Source: Pythium myriotylum
Taxonomy: Eukaryota; Oomycota; Peronosporomycetes; Pythiales; Pythiaceae
NCBI GenBank assembly: GCA_023091665.1
Contig: JALJCQ010000019.1
Coordinates: 310,001 to 374,000 of the forward strand
DNA: 64,000 bases
Reading direction: 5' to 3'
The translations under genes and the position numbers were made by a program. How positions within the stretch are numbered: the first letter of the stretch is position 1; the number at the start of each line of letters is the position of its first letter. The notes beneath the pieces were generated by a model. It did no database searches, was not told where the DNA came from, and saw only the letters and a list, made by a program, of their open reading frames with translations. Positions 1-10,022 of this stretch are shown here, piece by piece.

Positions 1-1975
1 GAGCCACTCGGCCACGAAGATCCACCTAGAGTTCAGACACTGCGTCACGCCATCCGTTGGACACGCACTCTCTTCGCATGAACCCATCGGGGCCCGAGCG
101 AAGATGATGCAGCGATGGGAAGCGTAGCCTAGAACGTACCATAGCACGCCTGCGACATTGTGGAGCAACACGACAACCTGCGCCACCTGCGCCGACGGCA
201 GGAAGGGTCTCGCGGAGAACGGGGCGTAGGCCTGGAGCACCTCGTGCTGCGAGCGGGAGATGGGATCCACCCATTCGTGTCGTTGAAGCCAGCGCGTGAT
301 TGCGGCCATCGAGATAACGGGCAGTGACAGAGCGAGCGACAGTTCGTGAGTCAACGTGACCTGCTTCAAGGCGGAAAGGCGGGGCCACGTACCATGGCGT
401 AGACCAAGATCGAGTTGCGCCCGACATGAAGCCAGGTGGTCCACTGTACCCACGTCTTGGCGCGCGACTGGTCGACGCCGAGGAGAAGCAGCGCGGCGAA
501 AGTGGCGCTCGCGGCCGCGACACTCGCGAGAACATACGAGAGCGACCAGAGGTTCTTGTTCAGTGGGATCCCAACGCTTCCGAGCCCGCTGCTCACGGCG
601 GTGGACAGGACCGCCGTCGCCAGTGCAAGAGAGAGGAAGGCCTTGGCTTGCGCCGACGCGGCTCGGTGCTCCCTGGATTTGAAGAGCAGTCCGCCGAGGA
701 AGCCAGCGTACGTCGTGACAGCCACCATGAGCCAGTTGAGCAGCCCCTCCGGGTCGAACGCCCCCGTGTGGAAAGCCCGCTGGCACGTCGGCGTCTGATA
801 GATGTGGGTCTCACCGAACACGGCGAGGTCGACGAAGAGGTGGGCACCGCCTGTGCAGTTGCGGAAGCGCCCGCCGTCGCTGTCGCCGCCTGGCCCGATG
901 TACCCAGTGGGGCAGCCGGGCACGTGGAGACCAAACGTCAGCGCGAGATTGGTCGTGAGCAGAGGGAGGATCCCGACGATTAAGTGGGCCAGCAGAAGAA
1001 CGGCTTGCGAGCGGTGGCCGGAACGGGACGTGAGCCGATCCACGAGCCGAGTGAGGCTGGCGGTGGCCACGTACGCGACGCTCAGCGCCTGGAGAACGCC
1101 TAGTGACCGCGAGAACAAAGCGTGGTCTCGTTTAGCGCGTCGCTCGTGGTATGGAGAGCGCGTTGGACTGCCTCACGTACCAGGGATCCGCCACTCGGTC
1201 CAGCTCGCGCCGTTGTTGAGTAGCAGCCCGAGAACAAAGAGTTTCGTAGATCGAGCGACGACGCGACGCCATGGAGAGGGCGCTCTCGCCGAGCGGATGG
1301 CCAAAGTGAACCCCATGATCCATGCAAAGCTTGCAAGCACGTGAGATCATAGACCGATCCATTCTCGCGCGCAAACGAGGCTGACGCACCAGGGAAAGAC
1401 CGCGTCGGCGACGGTGAAGCCGTCCCATGCGCTGTGGAGGAAGAGCGCCAAGCCGCCGCCGCCGTAGTTGACGAAGACCATCAACACGAGCGTGAGTCCG
1501 CGGAAGACGTCGACCACTTGGCTCCGCGAGGCCACTGGCTTGGCGCTCTCGCGCTCTCTGTTCTCGACATGGCGTCTTGTCTGCCGCACCATGTGCAGCA
1601 GGTAGAGGCTCAGCGCGAGGCAACAGACCGAGGGCACAAAGATGTCTCTCCACCATTGCCCATGGACAGCCGGAGCGAGCTCTGGGTCGATTTCGCTGCT
1701 CGCGCGGCAGTCGAGAGTCTCACGGCCTCCGAGCGCCACGAGGCTCGCGCGCTGAGAGGCGGCGTCGCACGTGGCCAGAGCCCAGTGCTGGAGGTCGCAC
1801 CATGGAGCTGCCTGTCGACGTGGGTAAGTGAATACATGGAGGACGAGAGAGTGGATGACGATGATGGATGAGGAAAATGGGTGGATCTTACAACACGCCA
1901 AGTGGAAGGCTGTGGACCGGCCGAGTCGAGCGGGTGGCGGTCGGCCATCCACAGGGCGGACCGCCGCAGAGACAT
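1..1975 (-). CDS. HGSNAT-like heparan-alpha-glucosaminide N-acetyltransferase family protein, 3' end off window
   Basis: Five exons inferred on the minus strand: 1892-1975, 1390-1811, 1181-1329, 393-1099 and 1-246, joined in consistent phase (introns 60-146 nt). The product is a multipass membrane protein. Family landmarks seen in order are VDVFRGLTLVLMVFVNYGGG, VADAVFP, RIPGVLQAL, FRNCTGGAHLFVDL, HIYQTP, FDPEGLLNWL, NKNLWSLSYV and NSILVYAMHEV. HGSNAT moves acetyl groups from cytosolic acetyl-CoA to luminal glucosamine across the lysosomal membrane; that this protein does so is inference. The usual Trp after VFP would be Cys with the chosen splice. The first exon and start are tentative. No stop is reached before position 1, so the C-terminus is incomplete here. 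Confidence 0.8.
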
Positions 1976-2560
1976 TTCGTTGAAGCAGTGGCGGAGGAGC
2001 GGAGCGCGGAAGCGTTAGGAAACGACCCGCAGCCCTCCTAAGCGTCGCCGAGTCGTGGACTGGCCTCCGGATTTCCTTTTCCTGCGAGTTAGTGCCAAAG
2101 ATCTCCGGAAGTTCCATGGGCCGCTCCGTGAATAGGGTGACACACGCTTGTGGCCACAGGCGCCGGAGTGGGAGTGAGTCAGTCCGTGCGCAATTTCCAC
2201 CAATCCGCGCGCGCCAGGGCGCTCGTCTCTGTCGTCATGTGGTGGCAGGTTGTCGTGTCGTCGCGACGGGAAGACACGTCCGCCATGGAGAGCCGAGGGC
2301 TGCGGCGGTCCCCTGCTGCTGCTCCTCCTCCTCCTCCTCTATGGAGGCTCGGGCCGTGGCAGTCACATCGCGGTCTCTCTCCGCATGGGAATATTGGCGC
2401 CGCCCCCTCGCGTCCATATCGTTTCCACGCGCTGCGTCGCGTACAGGGCGAGCTTAGCTTAGCAACAAGAGAGAGAGAGAGGGGGAGGGGGGACCGCAGC
2501 TGCATCGCCCGTCCAGCTGCGTGCGGGAGACGTGCGCCGAGTCGACCGATCTGCTCCGCC
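1976..2560. other. Divergent intergenic region between the HGSNAT-like gene and the PDZ gene
   Basis: About 585 nt separates the two divergently read genes and must hold both promoters. A GA-rich tract lies at about 2467-2492, just upstream of the PDZ start. The PDZ reading frame stays open back to 2150, but no PDZ-like sequence precedes 2561. I see no clear core-promoter motif. Confidence 0.4.
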
Positions 2561-5500
2561 ATGGTGAGTTCCCGCGAGAAGGGCGTGGAGATGCAGGACT
2601 ACATGATCAACTGGAACGTCGGGCCGCTCGGGCTCGTGCTGCGGCCCGATCTCGGCACCGACATGCCGCCCGTGGTCTCGCAGGTGCTCCCGGGCGAGTC
2701 GGTCGCGAGTCTCGCGGGCGTGAGCGTCGGCGACATGCTCGTGAGCGTCAACGGCAAGAAGGCCAGCAAGCTCGGCTACGAGAAGGCCATGAAGCTGCTC
2801 TACAAGCAAAAGCTCCCCATCATCCTCCACTTCCGCATCCCGCAGTTCAAGACCGTGGCCGCGGACCCGTATTACCAGCAGCACACGCCCACGAGCATGA
2901 GCGGCACGCCGTCCAATACCCACGCGCACACGCCGCACACGCCCGGCGCCTACGCCGGCCACTCGCCCTACGGCCCGCCGCCGCCGCCGCCGCCGTACCC
3001 GGGGCAGTATGTGCAGTATAACCACCAGCAGCAGCAGCAGTACCAGTCGCCGCAGCCGCGGCAAGCGAATGGCACGCGCGGCGCGCGCTCGCACTCGGTG
3101 CTCTCCACGTCGACGGCCACGCGCGAGCAGAAGCTGCGCAAGCAGTTCAGCGTCGTCTGGGAGAGCGGCAGTCTCGGCTTCAGCTTCCGACCGTACGCGC
3201 CGGGCGTCAACATCCCGACCGTCGACCTCATCGGCGCGCGCGGAGAAGGCAAGAACATGGACCAGGTCTGCGTCAACGACGTGCTCATCGCGATCAACGG
3301 CGAAAACACCAAGAGCCTGGGCGTCGAGCGCGTGCTCAAGATGCTCCACGTGCTCGAAAAGCCCGTCGTGCTGCGCTTCCACAAGTCGTCGCAGCGAATC
3401 GAGAACCCGACGGCCGCGCCGCGGATGCGGAGAAAGAGCAGCATCAAGCTGCCGGCCGTCGTCGAGAGAGAGCAGGAGGACGAGGAGAAGCAGCAGCAGC
3501 AGCAGCAGCAGCAGCGTGACGGCGAGGACGGGGACGAAGACGGCATGCCTGCCGTGCGATTCGCCGACCAGATCCGGCTACGATCCGAGTCCAAGCGCGA
3601 AGACCCGTCGTCGCCGCCCCCACCGCCGCCTCCGCCGCTACCGCAGTCACCAACCCCGCCATCCACGCCTGAGCCCACACCGAGACGGTTCTCCAGTCGA
3701 GGCACTCATGAAGAAATGAACGGAGTGTCGAGGCGAGAAACGGCCGCTGTGAGCCACCATGCTGTGCGCAAGGTGTCCAATGCAGCGTCGCCGTCTGGAT
3801 CGAATCTGCAGCGTGCCCACCACCACGGCGCGCAGCCACACGGTCTGGCAGGTTCCCGAATGGTTCACGATCCTACGTTTCCACCGGCGCCGCCAGGGGA
3901 GTCTCCTGTCCGAGTTGATGACCCTATGCTGCATCCAGAGGACGACGATTTGGATTTTCCCGAGCCAGACGAGGAGACAGAGGACGTTGAGATCGATGAG
4001 TCCCAGCTGCCCCATGTTCCGATCACTATTGTTGGATCCGTGCCTCCTAAGCGCCCATCGTCCAGCTTTGTGATCCCCCTTGAGCACGCTCAGCAGATCG
4101 TGGCCAAATCCTCAGGCAAGCCGGTAGAGTTGTGCCAGTTTGGCGGTATCCCTCTCCTAGATATCCAAGAGGGAAGTGTCCAGGCGAAACTGTTGGTGAC
4201 GTTCGCAAAAGCCTGTCTCGCCAAACAAATGAAGCAGATGAAAGAGCAAGAGAACGGTGTCGCGTCAAAGCCAGATCGGACGCAGAGCCCACCACCACAC
4301 GAACAGCCGCCGCGCACACCGAGCCCAAATTCGTCGGAGAACAGATCGATGATGGCCACAGCTGGGTCTTCGTACGTGGCATCAAACGCGTCGACGTTCA
4401 ACGGCAACTCTCTCGGTCCAGGAAAGCCCAAGTTCCTTGCGTTCTCGTTCCACCAGACAAAAGGGACCGAAGTTCATGACCACCCACACAGCCAGAGCCG
4501 GGTGTACTCACAGGCTTCAGTCAGCCCACGGTCTTTCCTGCAGACTCAGCGAAACCTCCACCAGGAGGTTACCTTAGACCAGCGCAGTGTAATTCTCCAA
4601 GACTCGACCCCGACGAAAGTGTCTAGTGGCGGATTTACGAACTCGACCGACCGCAGCCGTTCGAGCGATGATACACCGCGAAAGCAGAATGAAAAAGTTG
4701 CCGAGTCCCACGTGCCATTAGTGCATGACACCGAAGTGTCACCAGCCGTTGCGACTCCCAGTAACCTTAGCGAAGCCGACCGCACGAGTGCGGGCGGACT
4801 CACAATGTCTCAGCTACGCGTGAGTGATAAGCTCACTGCTGCGGATATTGACCCTGAACTTCACGGTATGCTGAAGGATCTCGGCAAGAGTGGCCTAGAG
4901 GAGGGGAAGGAAGATCTGCCGACTAGAGTGACGGAGATGATCTCACTGAATACGAGTGTGTTGGAGGAAGAGACCAAGGTTGAGTTGAAGGAAGATTCCG
5001 AAGTAGTAGTATCGCAGCCAGGCCAGGGACTGACGCAGAGCCCATTGGAGCCGACGCCAGTTCACATTGAGTCTGCTCCTGTCAACGCTGCTCCTGCCGC
5101 AAAGGAAGAAGCCCAAGTTGAAGCCGGCGATGCCTCTTCCAACCAGCAAGAGATTGCGGCAGATGAGCTGGTCTTGGAAGGCAAGACGCGACACCGCAAG
5201 TCGAGTGCCACCGCGCACCCGAACCACCCAATTATCCAAAGCTTGTGCGTCGGATCGCGAGATCTCGAGCTTGTTATGGCCGGACGTGAGATCGACATGA
5301 TCTTGTGCAAGAAGCACGTCGTGGAAGAGATTCAGGACATTCTTGACAGCCTCGAGATGGAGCTCCAGTTTGAGCGCCACTCGCATGTGGGCTTCGGGCG
5401 TGGCAGCATCGAGGACGAGCCACCTGTGCGCTGCTGCTCACGATGCGGCAAGAACGGTGACATCGCCGACCTTGCGCTGGACAGTGAACGCCGCGAGCTG

Positions 5501-5767
5501 TACTGCCAGAACTGCTGGGATGTCTTCTTCTACCGCCCGACTGCCGGCTCTCCCCGGTCTAGCCAAGGCCGCCGTGTAGCACCAGAGTTCGATACTCCGA
5601 CCGACTTCGATCCGTTTGAGTACAGCCTCCACGACAGTATCGTGAACGTGGCCGATGATTTCCACCCTTGGAGGCACCTGAACTTTGAGGACTCATCGTC
5701 CGAACGTGACTCAAACGCGACGCTATCGTCGACCATCACGAGCCACGCTGATGAAGTATGGTTGTAA
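2561..5767 (+). CDS. Two-PDZ-domain scaffold protein with C-terminal CxxC zinc-finger-like motif
   Basis: Single-exon gene of 1068 residues. PDZ 1 spans about residues 12-92 (NVGPLGLVLRPDL, VSVGDMLVSVNGK) and PDZ 2 about 193-275 (ESGSLGFSFRP, VCVNDVLIAINGE). Between them lie a poly-Pro and Gln-rich stretch, and a poly-Gln run follows PDZ 2 near residue 311. The middle is long, acidic, Ser/Pro-rich and probably disordered. Near residues 956-987 a Cys-rich motif (CCSRCGK followed by YCQNC) suggests a small treble-clef or B-box-like zinc finger. PDZ domains bind short C-terminal peptides, so a scaffolding role is likely; partners cannot be read from the sequence. The ATG at 2561 is chosen because homology begins directly after it, although the frame is open further upstream. 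Confidence 0.85.
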   Translation: MVSSREKGVEMQDYMINWNVGPLGLVLRPDLGTDMPPVVSQVLPGESVASLAGVSVGDMLVSVNGKKASKLGYEKAMKLLYKQKLPIILHFRIPQFKTVAADPYYQQHTPTSMSGTPSNTHAHTPHTPGAYAGHSPYGPPPPPPPYPGQYVQYNHQQQQQYQSPQPRQANGTRGARSHSVLSTSTATREQKLRKQFSVVWESGSLGFSFRPYAPGVNIPTVDLIGARGEGKNMDQVCVNDVLIAINGENTKSLGVERVLKMLHVLEKPVVLRFHKSSQRIENPTAAPRMRRKSSIKLPAVVEREQEDEEKQQQQQQQQRDGEDGDEDGMPAVRFADQIRLRSESKREDPSSPPPPPPPPLPQSPTPPSTPEPTPRRFSSRGTHEEMNGVSRRETAAVSHHAVRKVSNAASPSGSNLQRAHHHGAQPHGLAGSRMVHDPTFPPAPPGESPVRVDDPMLHPEDDDLDFPEPDEETEDVEIDESQLPHVPITIVGSVPPKRPSSSFVIPLEHAQQIVAKSSGKPVELCQFGGIPLLDIQEGSVQAKLLVTFAKACLAKQMKQMKEQENGVASKPDRTQSPPPHEQPPRTPSPNSSENRSMMATAGSSYVASNASTFNGNSLGPGKPKFLAFSFHQTKGTEVHDHPHSQSRVYSQASVSPRSFLQTQRNLHQEVTLDQRSVILQDSTPTKVSSGGFTNSTDRSRSSDDTPRKQNEKVAESHVPLVHDTEVSPAVATPSNLSEADRTSAGGLTMSQLRVSDKLTAADIDPELHGMLKDLGKSGLEEGKEDLPTRVTEMISLNTSVLEEETKVELKEDSEVVVSQPGQGLTQSPLEPTPVHIESAPVNAAPAAKEEAQVEAGDASSNQQEIAADELVLEGKTRHRKSSATAHPNHPIIQSLCVGSRDLELVMAGREIDMILCKKHVVEEIQDILDSLEMELQFERHSHVGFGRGSIEDEPPVRCCSRCGKNGDIADLALDSERRELYCQNCWDVFFYRPTAGSPRSSQGRRVAPEFDTPTDFDPFEYSLHDSIVNVADDFHPWRHLNFEDSSSERDSNATLSSTITSHADEVWL

Positions 5768-6552
5768 AGACACCGATAAAGTGGCAGCGAAGGAAGCTGC
5801 CAGACGCGAGTGCAGATATTATTTGTCGAATGGACGCATAGATTGATGTCAAGAAATGCCAAGTTCCTTTACCGGTAACGGTGGCAGTTGATCCAAAGGA
5901 GTTCTTCTGAGACAGGTCAATGAATGTTCCACACGCAAGTGTGCGTGCAGGATCCGCCAAGAGGTCAATTTCGCATGTAGCAGCGAGTATCCCCGAAGAG
6001 AGAACAAGGGAAGCGATTACGACTCGAGTCGGTATCATGCTTCGATTACTCGAGGGTGTGTGGCTCTCGCTCATATCCCATTCGCACTCGTTGACTCGTG
6101 ATGACACAGATATTCGTAGAGTTAGGTGGTATCCTGGTACTTTTCGTCCAAGTCTCGATTTATCCTTGTCAATGCTGCCGCGATCGCATTGCGGCTCGCG
6201 TGAGAGGTGTCCTCTTGTCGGCAACTTATATGGACCGGGAAACTTGGTTGATGGTGCAACGACTACCGCGCTGTACAGCTCTGTTCTGCACGACATCTAC
6301 TGGGCTGAATGCCATGGAGATCACTTGCCATCGATAACTCAACCACTGCAGGAGCATGAGGCTCCCCTCTTGAACCCTCATATTGTAATGCTGACGATGT
6401 TAGCACAATGGAATGTTGCAAACCAATGTCCGAGACTCCAGGTTGTGCTGTTCTACAAGATAAAACTAGACCGCTCGGGGCGAGACTGTAACCCGAACGC
6501 GCGATTCTCGAGTGTTGATATAACATACGCATTGGAAGCTCTTGAGCTCGTC
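5768..6552 (+). other. Region between the PDZ and TLC genes
   Basis: About 785 nt. One plus frame stays open from 5920 into the TLC gene, but its translation shows no membrane segments or family similarity, so I treat it as leader or intergenic sequence. An undetected 5' exon of the TLC gene could lie here. Confidence 0.35.
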
Positions 6553-7706
6553 ATGTGTTCTCTGTGCGTTTTGACCGCGTTCGGTGAGTATGTTAAGCTC
6601 CACCGCGATGGAGAAACGGCCTCGCGCATTTCTCTTACGAACTGCGAGCGTTTTGACTCGACGAAGATCCCGCTAGATGACTTAACCAACGCGCGGGCTT
6701 CCGAGCCTGCTTCTCGCCATCATTGCTTCGCTGTTCTTGGGATTCTCTTTGTTGCAGTTGTTGTGCTTCTCGTGTATGGGACTGTAGCCGTACGACAAAC
6801 ATCGACGTTCCAAAATGGCTCCGTGATGCCCCAACCAGCAGATCTCGTAGTCACGTTACCGTTAGCGGCGGGGATTCTTCTCCTGCGTTTTTCGATCAAG
6901 AAACTTCTCGAGCCTCTGGGTGTTATTCTCATGGGTCCAGCTATTCGCATCGATTCCTTTCGATTGAATCAATTCGGCCACTCGATATTCGAATTACTTT
7001 ACTTTTCAACCGTTGCGATCACCGGGTTCTTGGTCTTCAATGACGAAGTGTGGTTTCCGGCCTCGCTGGGCGGCACGGGGGAAGCGGGTCGAGCATTGAC
7101 TGTCGTTCGACAGCCGCTCCAGACCTCAATGAAGCGATACTACCAAGTGCTGATTGCCTACCACACGCACAACCTTATCTATGTGAGCGTGCTGCGATCT
7201 CGTGATCAGATGACCTTTGAGTTAGTGATTCACGACTTCGTGACGCTGGGACTGCTTGTCAGCTCGTTCTTGGCCAACTTCGTTGGCATTGGAGCAAACG
7301 TGATGATTCTCAATGACATCAGCGATCTCTTCCAGTGTAAGTACGACGATGATTAAGCTCGGTGGGCAAACGGGGTGTTTCTCATCTCAGTTTGAGCTGC
7401 GTAGATATCTACTTCATTACAAGCGACATGGACCACAAAAAGCTCAAGGCTGTCACCTTTCTCACGCTTCTCTCAACGTGGGCTTACCTTCGGCTCTATG
7501 TCTACCTCCGTGAAGTTCTCTACTACACGCTGATAGCCGCAGCCCACAAGGTGCAAGACGTTTCGCTCGCTTTTCTTGTTGCCGTGAACGCTCAACTGGT
7601 GATGATCCTGACGATGCAAATCTACTGGTTTTGGCTCTTCGCCGCCAAATACCGCCGCGTACTCTTCTACGAAAAACTCCCCCGTCCACAGCGAAGAAAT
7701 CAATGA
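6553..7706 (+). CDS. TLC-domain (ceramide synthase/Lag1-like) membrane protein
   Basis: Two exons, 6553-7336 and 7405-7706, joined across a 68-nt intron with a GTAAGT donor. The protein has at least six hydrophobic segments and a recognisable TLC domain: PADLVVTLPLA, RYYQVLIAYHTHNL, then the Lag1-type stretch VIHDFVTLGLLVSSF and MILNDISDLF. Lag1-family enzymes acylate sphingoid bases in the ER membrane. In canonical enzymes this stretch has a His-His pair and a later His-Asp; here these read His-Asp and Asn-Asp. The catalytic function is therefore doubtful and the protein may be a non-enzymatic TLC relative. The start is uncertain: 6553 is one in-frame ATG upstream of the first membrane segment. 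Confidence 0.65.
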
Positions 7707-7938
7707 AGAAAAGACATCCATTCTCCGATCCATCCGTGCAGCACATTCCAGTTCTCTACTGATAACTCATACTCGACATGTGTCAAGTCCATGGCCCGAC
7801 TGAGAACAGCCGAATATTATTGAATGGCCACTCAGAGAGATCTCTTCACAGTCTCACGAACGCTGCTCACTCCTCTCAAATAAACCAAGATTGCTCTTCC
7901 CTACAAACCCTCACAGGCCCCTCGAATGCCCAACGCCA

Positions 7939-7977
7939 CGTCAAGACTTGACGGTGTTGAGACTTAGTCTCAACACC
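7939..7977. repeat. Two adjacent near-perfect palindromes upstream of uL3m
   Basis: Positions 7939-7953 form a palindrome with 7-bp arms (CGTCAAG/CTTGACG, one central base). Positions 7953-7977 form a second with perfect 12-bp arms (GGTGTTGAGACT/AGTCTCAACACC, one central base). They share base 7953 and lie about 175-215 nt upstream of the uL3m start, within the 445-nt gap between the TLC and uL3m genes. They could be a dimeric factor site or the end of a small mobile element; nothing else in the gap stands out. Confidence 0.7.
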
Positions 7978-8151
7978 AGCAAAGACTGTTGCACCCCACA
8001 ACACGTATCATGTGGTCCACATACCTCTCTCCACCTTCTTGCAACCTTCTCGCAACCTCACCGTAATCTATCCTCTCCACCTCGAAATTTACGGCAAAAC
8101 TTTCTTGCTCGCTGTCTGTGGTCGTCGTCCAATCCTCCTCAAGAGCTACGG

Positions 8152-9111
8152 ATGGTGCCGCTGCGATCGCTGCTGCCGCCGCGCGCCGGCGCCGCGCTGC
8201 TGCGCAGCTTCTCGACGTCGGCGGCGTCGCCCGCGGCCGTTTCGACCGTCGAGCTCGCGCCGAAAGAATGGGCGCCCGAGAAGAAGCGCACGGGCCTGCT
8301 GGCCGTCAAGGTCGGCATGATGCCCGTGTGGGACCACTTCGGCTACCGCCACGCGTGCACGGTGCTCCAGGTGGAGGAGTGCCAGGTGACGCAGGTCAAG
8401 ACGGCCGACCGCCACGGCTTCAACGCGCTGCAGCTCGGCGTCGGGCTGCGCAAGCCGCGCAACGTGACCAAGCCCGTGCTCGGCCACCTCGCCAAGGCCG
8501 GCGCCGGCCCCAAGCGCCAGCTGCAGGAGTTCCAGGTCGCAGAGGATGCGCTGCTGCCGCTCGGTACGTGTAGATGGGTTTACAGGACGCGGTTCGAGGA
8601 TATGCTGACGTGGCGTCGATTATCTGGATGGGATTGTGTTTCTCCAGGACTGACGCTGTCGGCGCAGCATTTTGTGCCCGGCCAGTTCGTCGATGTCTGC
8701 GGCACGAGCAAGGGCAAGGGCTTCGCTGGTGTCATGAAGCGCCACAACTTTGCTGGCCAGCCGGCCTCGCACGGTAACTCCAAGACCGAGCGCCACATGG
8801 GCTCGACGGGCCAGTGCCAGGACCCGGGCAAGGTCTTCAAGGGCAAGAAGATGCCTGGTCGTCTCGGTGGCGAGCGCGTCACGCGCGACAACCTCTGGGT
8901 CGTCAAGATCGACACTAAGCGCAACTTGCTCTACGTCAAGGGCAGTGTGCCCGGCGCCAACGGCGGCATCGTGCGTGTCACGGACGCCCGCAAGAAGAAG
9001 CCGACTGTGGCCCTGCCATACCCCACCTACATCCCCGCCGAGGGCGAGGAAGTGCCGGATGAGATTATGGCCCCCCACGGCGATGTCGACCCGTACCATT
9101 ACGACGAGTAA
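8152..9111 (+). CDS. Mitochondrial large-subunit ribosomal protein uL3 (L3)
   Basis: Two exons, 8152-8563 and 8648-9111, encode 291 residues. The 84-nt intron has a GTACGT donor, a CAG acceptor and no in-frame stop, so it could be misread as coding. The N-terminus is Arg/Ser/Ala-rich without acidic residues, as in mitochondrial targeting peptides. The body matches bacterial-type L3: KVGMMPVWD, then GTSKGKGFAGVMKRHNF, a glycine/serine-rich HGNS loop, PGKVFKGKKMPGRLG and ERVTRDNLWVV. L3 helps fold the peptidyl-transferase region of the large rRNA. The ATG at 8152 is favoured because the presequence follows at once; the frame stays open upstream to 7891. Confidence 0.93.
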   Translation: MVPLRSLLPPRAGAALLRSFSTSAASPAAVSTVELAPKEWAPEKKRTGLLAVKVGMMPVWDHFGYRHACTVLQVEECQVTQVKTADRHGFNALQLGVGLRKPRNVTKPVLGHLAKAGAGPKRQLQEFQVAEDALLPLGTCRWVYRTRFEDMLTWRRLSGWDCVSPGLTLSAQHFVPGQFVDVCGTSKGKGFAGVMKRHNFAGQPASHGNSKTERHMGSTGQCQDPGKVFKGKKMPGRLGGERVTRDNLWVVKIDTKRNLLYVKGSVPGANGGIVRVTDARKKKPTVALPYPTYIPAEGEEVPDEIMAPHGDVDPYHYDE

Positions 9112-10022
9112 ATGTTCGGGCCTGTCGCTTCGGCTACGTAGAGACTGTCAAGAATACACCCGCATTTACACGAACCCACCTCCACGTTCTACCCACTAGC
9201 CGTCGCTAACTTTCGCTCGTCCTCGTAGGAGTCTCCTAGCGCTGCAATCCCAGTCCGGAGCGGCTTCAATGAGGTGACAAGGGCGTGCGAGTATGTACCA
9301 ACCGGGCCCTTTCCGATTTTTTTTGTTCGAGAACTCATCGACGTTTGGCTGAATTGCCGAACACGTAGGTATCTTTAAAGATATCTATGATCGTTGTCCG
9401 TATCCTTTTGAGGATATGGGCAATTTCTTCGTATGGAGGAATCTTGGTGCAACCGCATTCGCCAGCCACTCACGCTGGCGGATCTGTCTAAGTGGTACGG
9501 TGGGGCATTCGAGACTCCCTGACCCACGACTCGAGGGTGGCTTCATAGCGACAGACTCGCGGGCTGAGGTGTCGCACTAACAAGAGTTTGTTTTTATCTC
9601 ATCATGAACGTGAGAAGAATACCGAGGTATTGATATCAATGTCAATGACCTACAAGCGCTCATGGACGAGATAGGCATTAATGCTTTGCTGGTTCTACAG
9701 TTTGGACAATATATTCGTCAAGATCAGGGCTAGTTATTCGGTTATCAATCAGCGGTCGATGATTCCGGCCTTTCGATTTGAAGTGATTACGAGTCTCGGT
9801 TGGATCACTACCGTTCTTCCGAGTCTCATGTTTCGGCACAGCGATAGACAATGGCGTGTTGCCGGAGTGCTTTGGGCGAACTGACTCAATTTTGCTTGCT
9901 CCGACCATCTTCGGCAGTTGGCCGACGTCTTGTCTCTGGTGTACGAGTATTCCGAGGAAAGTTATTCCGTGAGCCAAGGCTTGAGCTTGCCGAGACCAAC
10001 GCTGGTGGCCAGTCAAGAAACG
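9112..10022. other. Intergenic region between uL3m and the LRR gene
   Basis: About 910 nt with several short AT-rich stretches and no reading frame resembling a protein. The frame of the downstream LRR gene is open from 9918, so a 5' exon or alternative start could lie there. Otherwise I see nothing in it. Confidence 0.4.

Noticed and set aside
5920..6552. Extension of the TLC frame to an ATG at 5920
   Set aside because: The extra about 210 residues lack family similarity and look like translated non-coding sequence.
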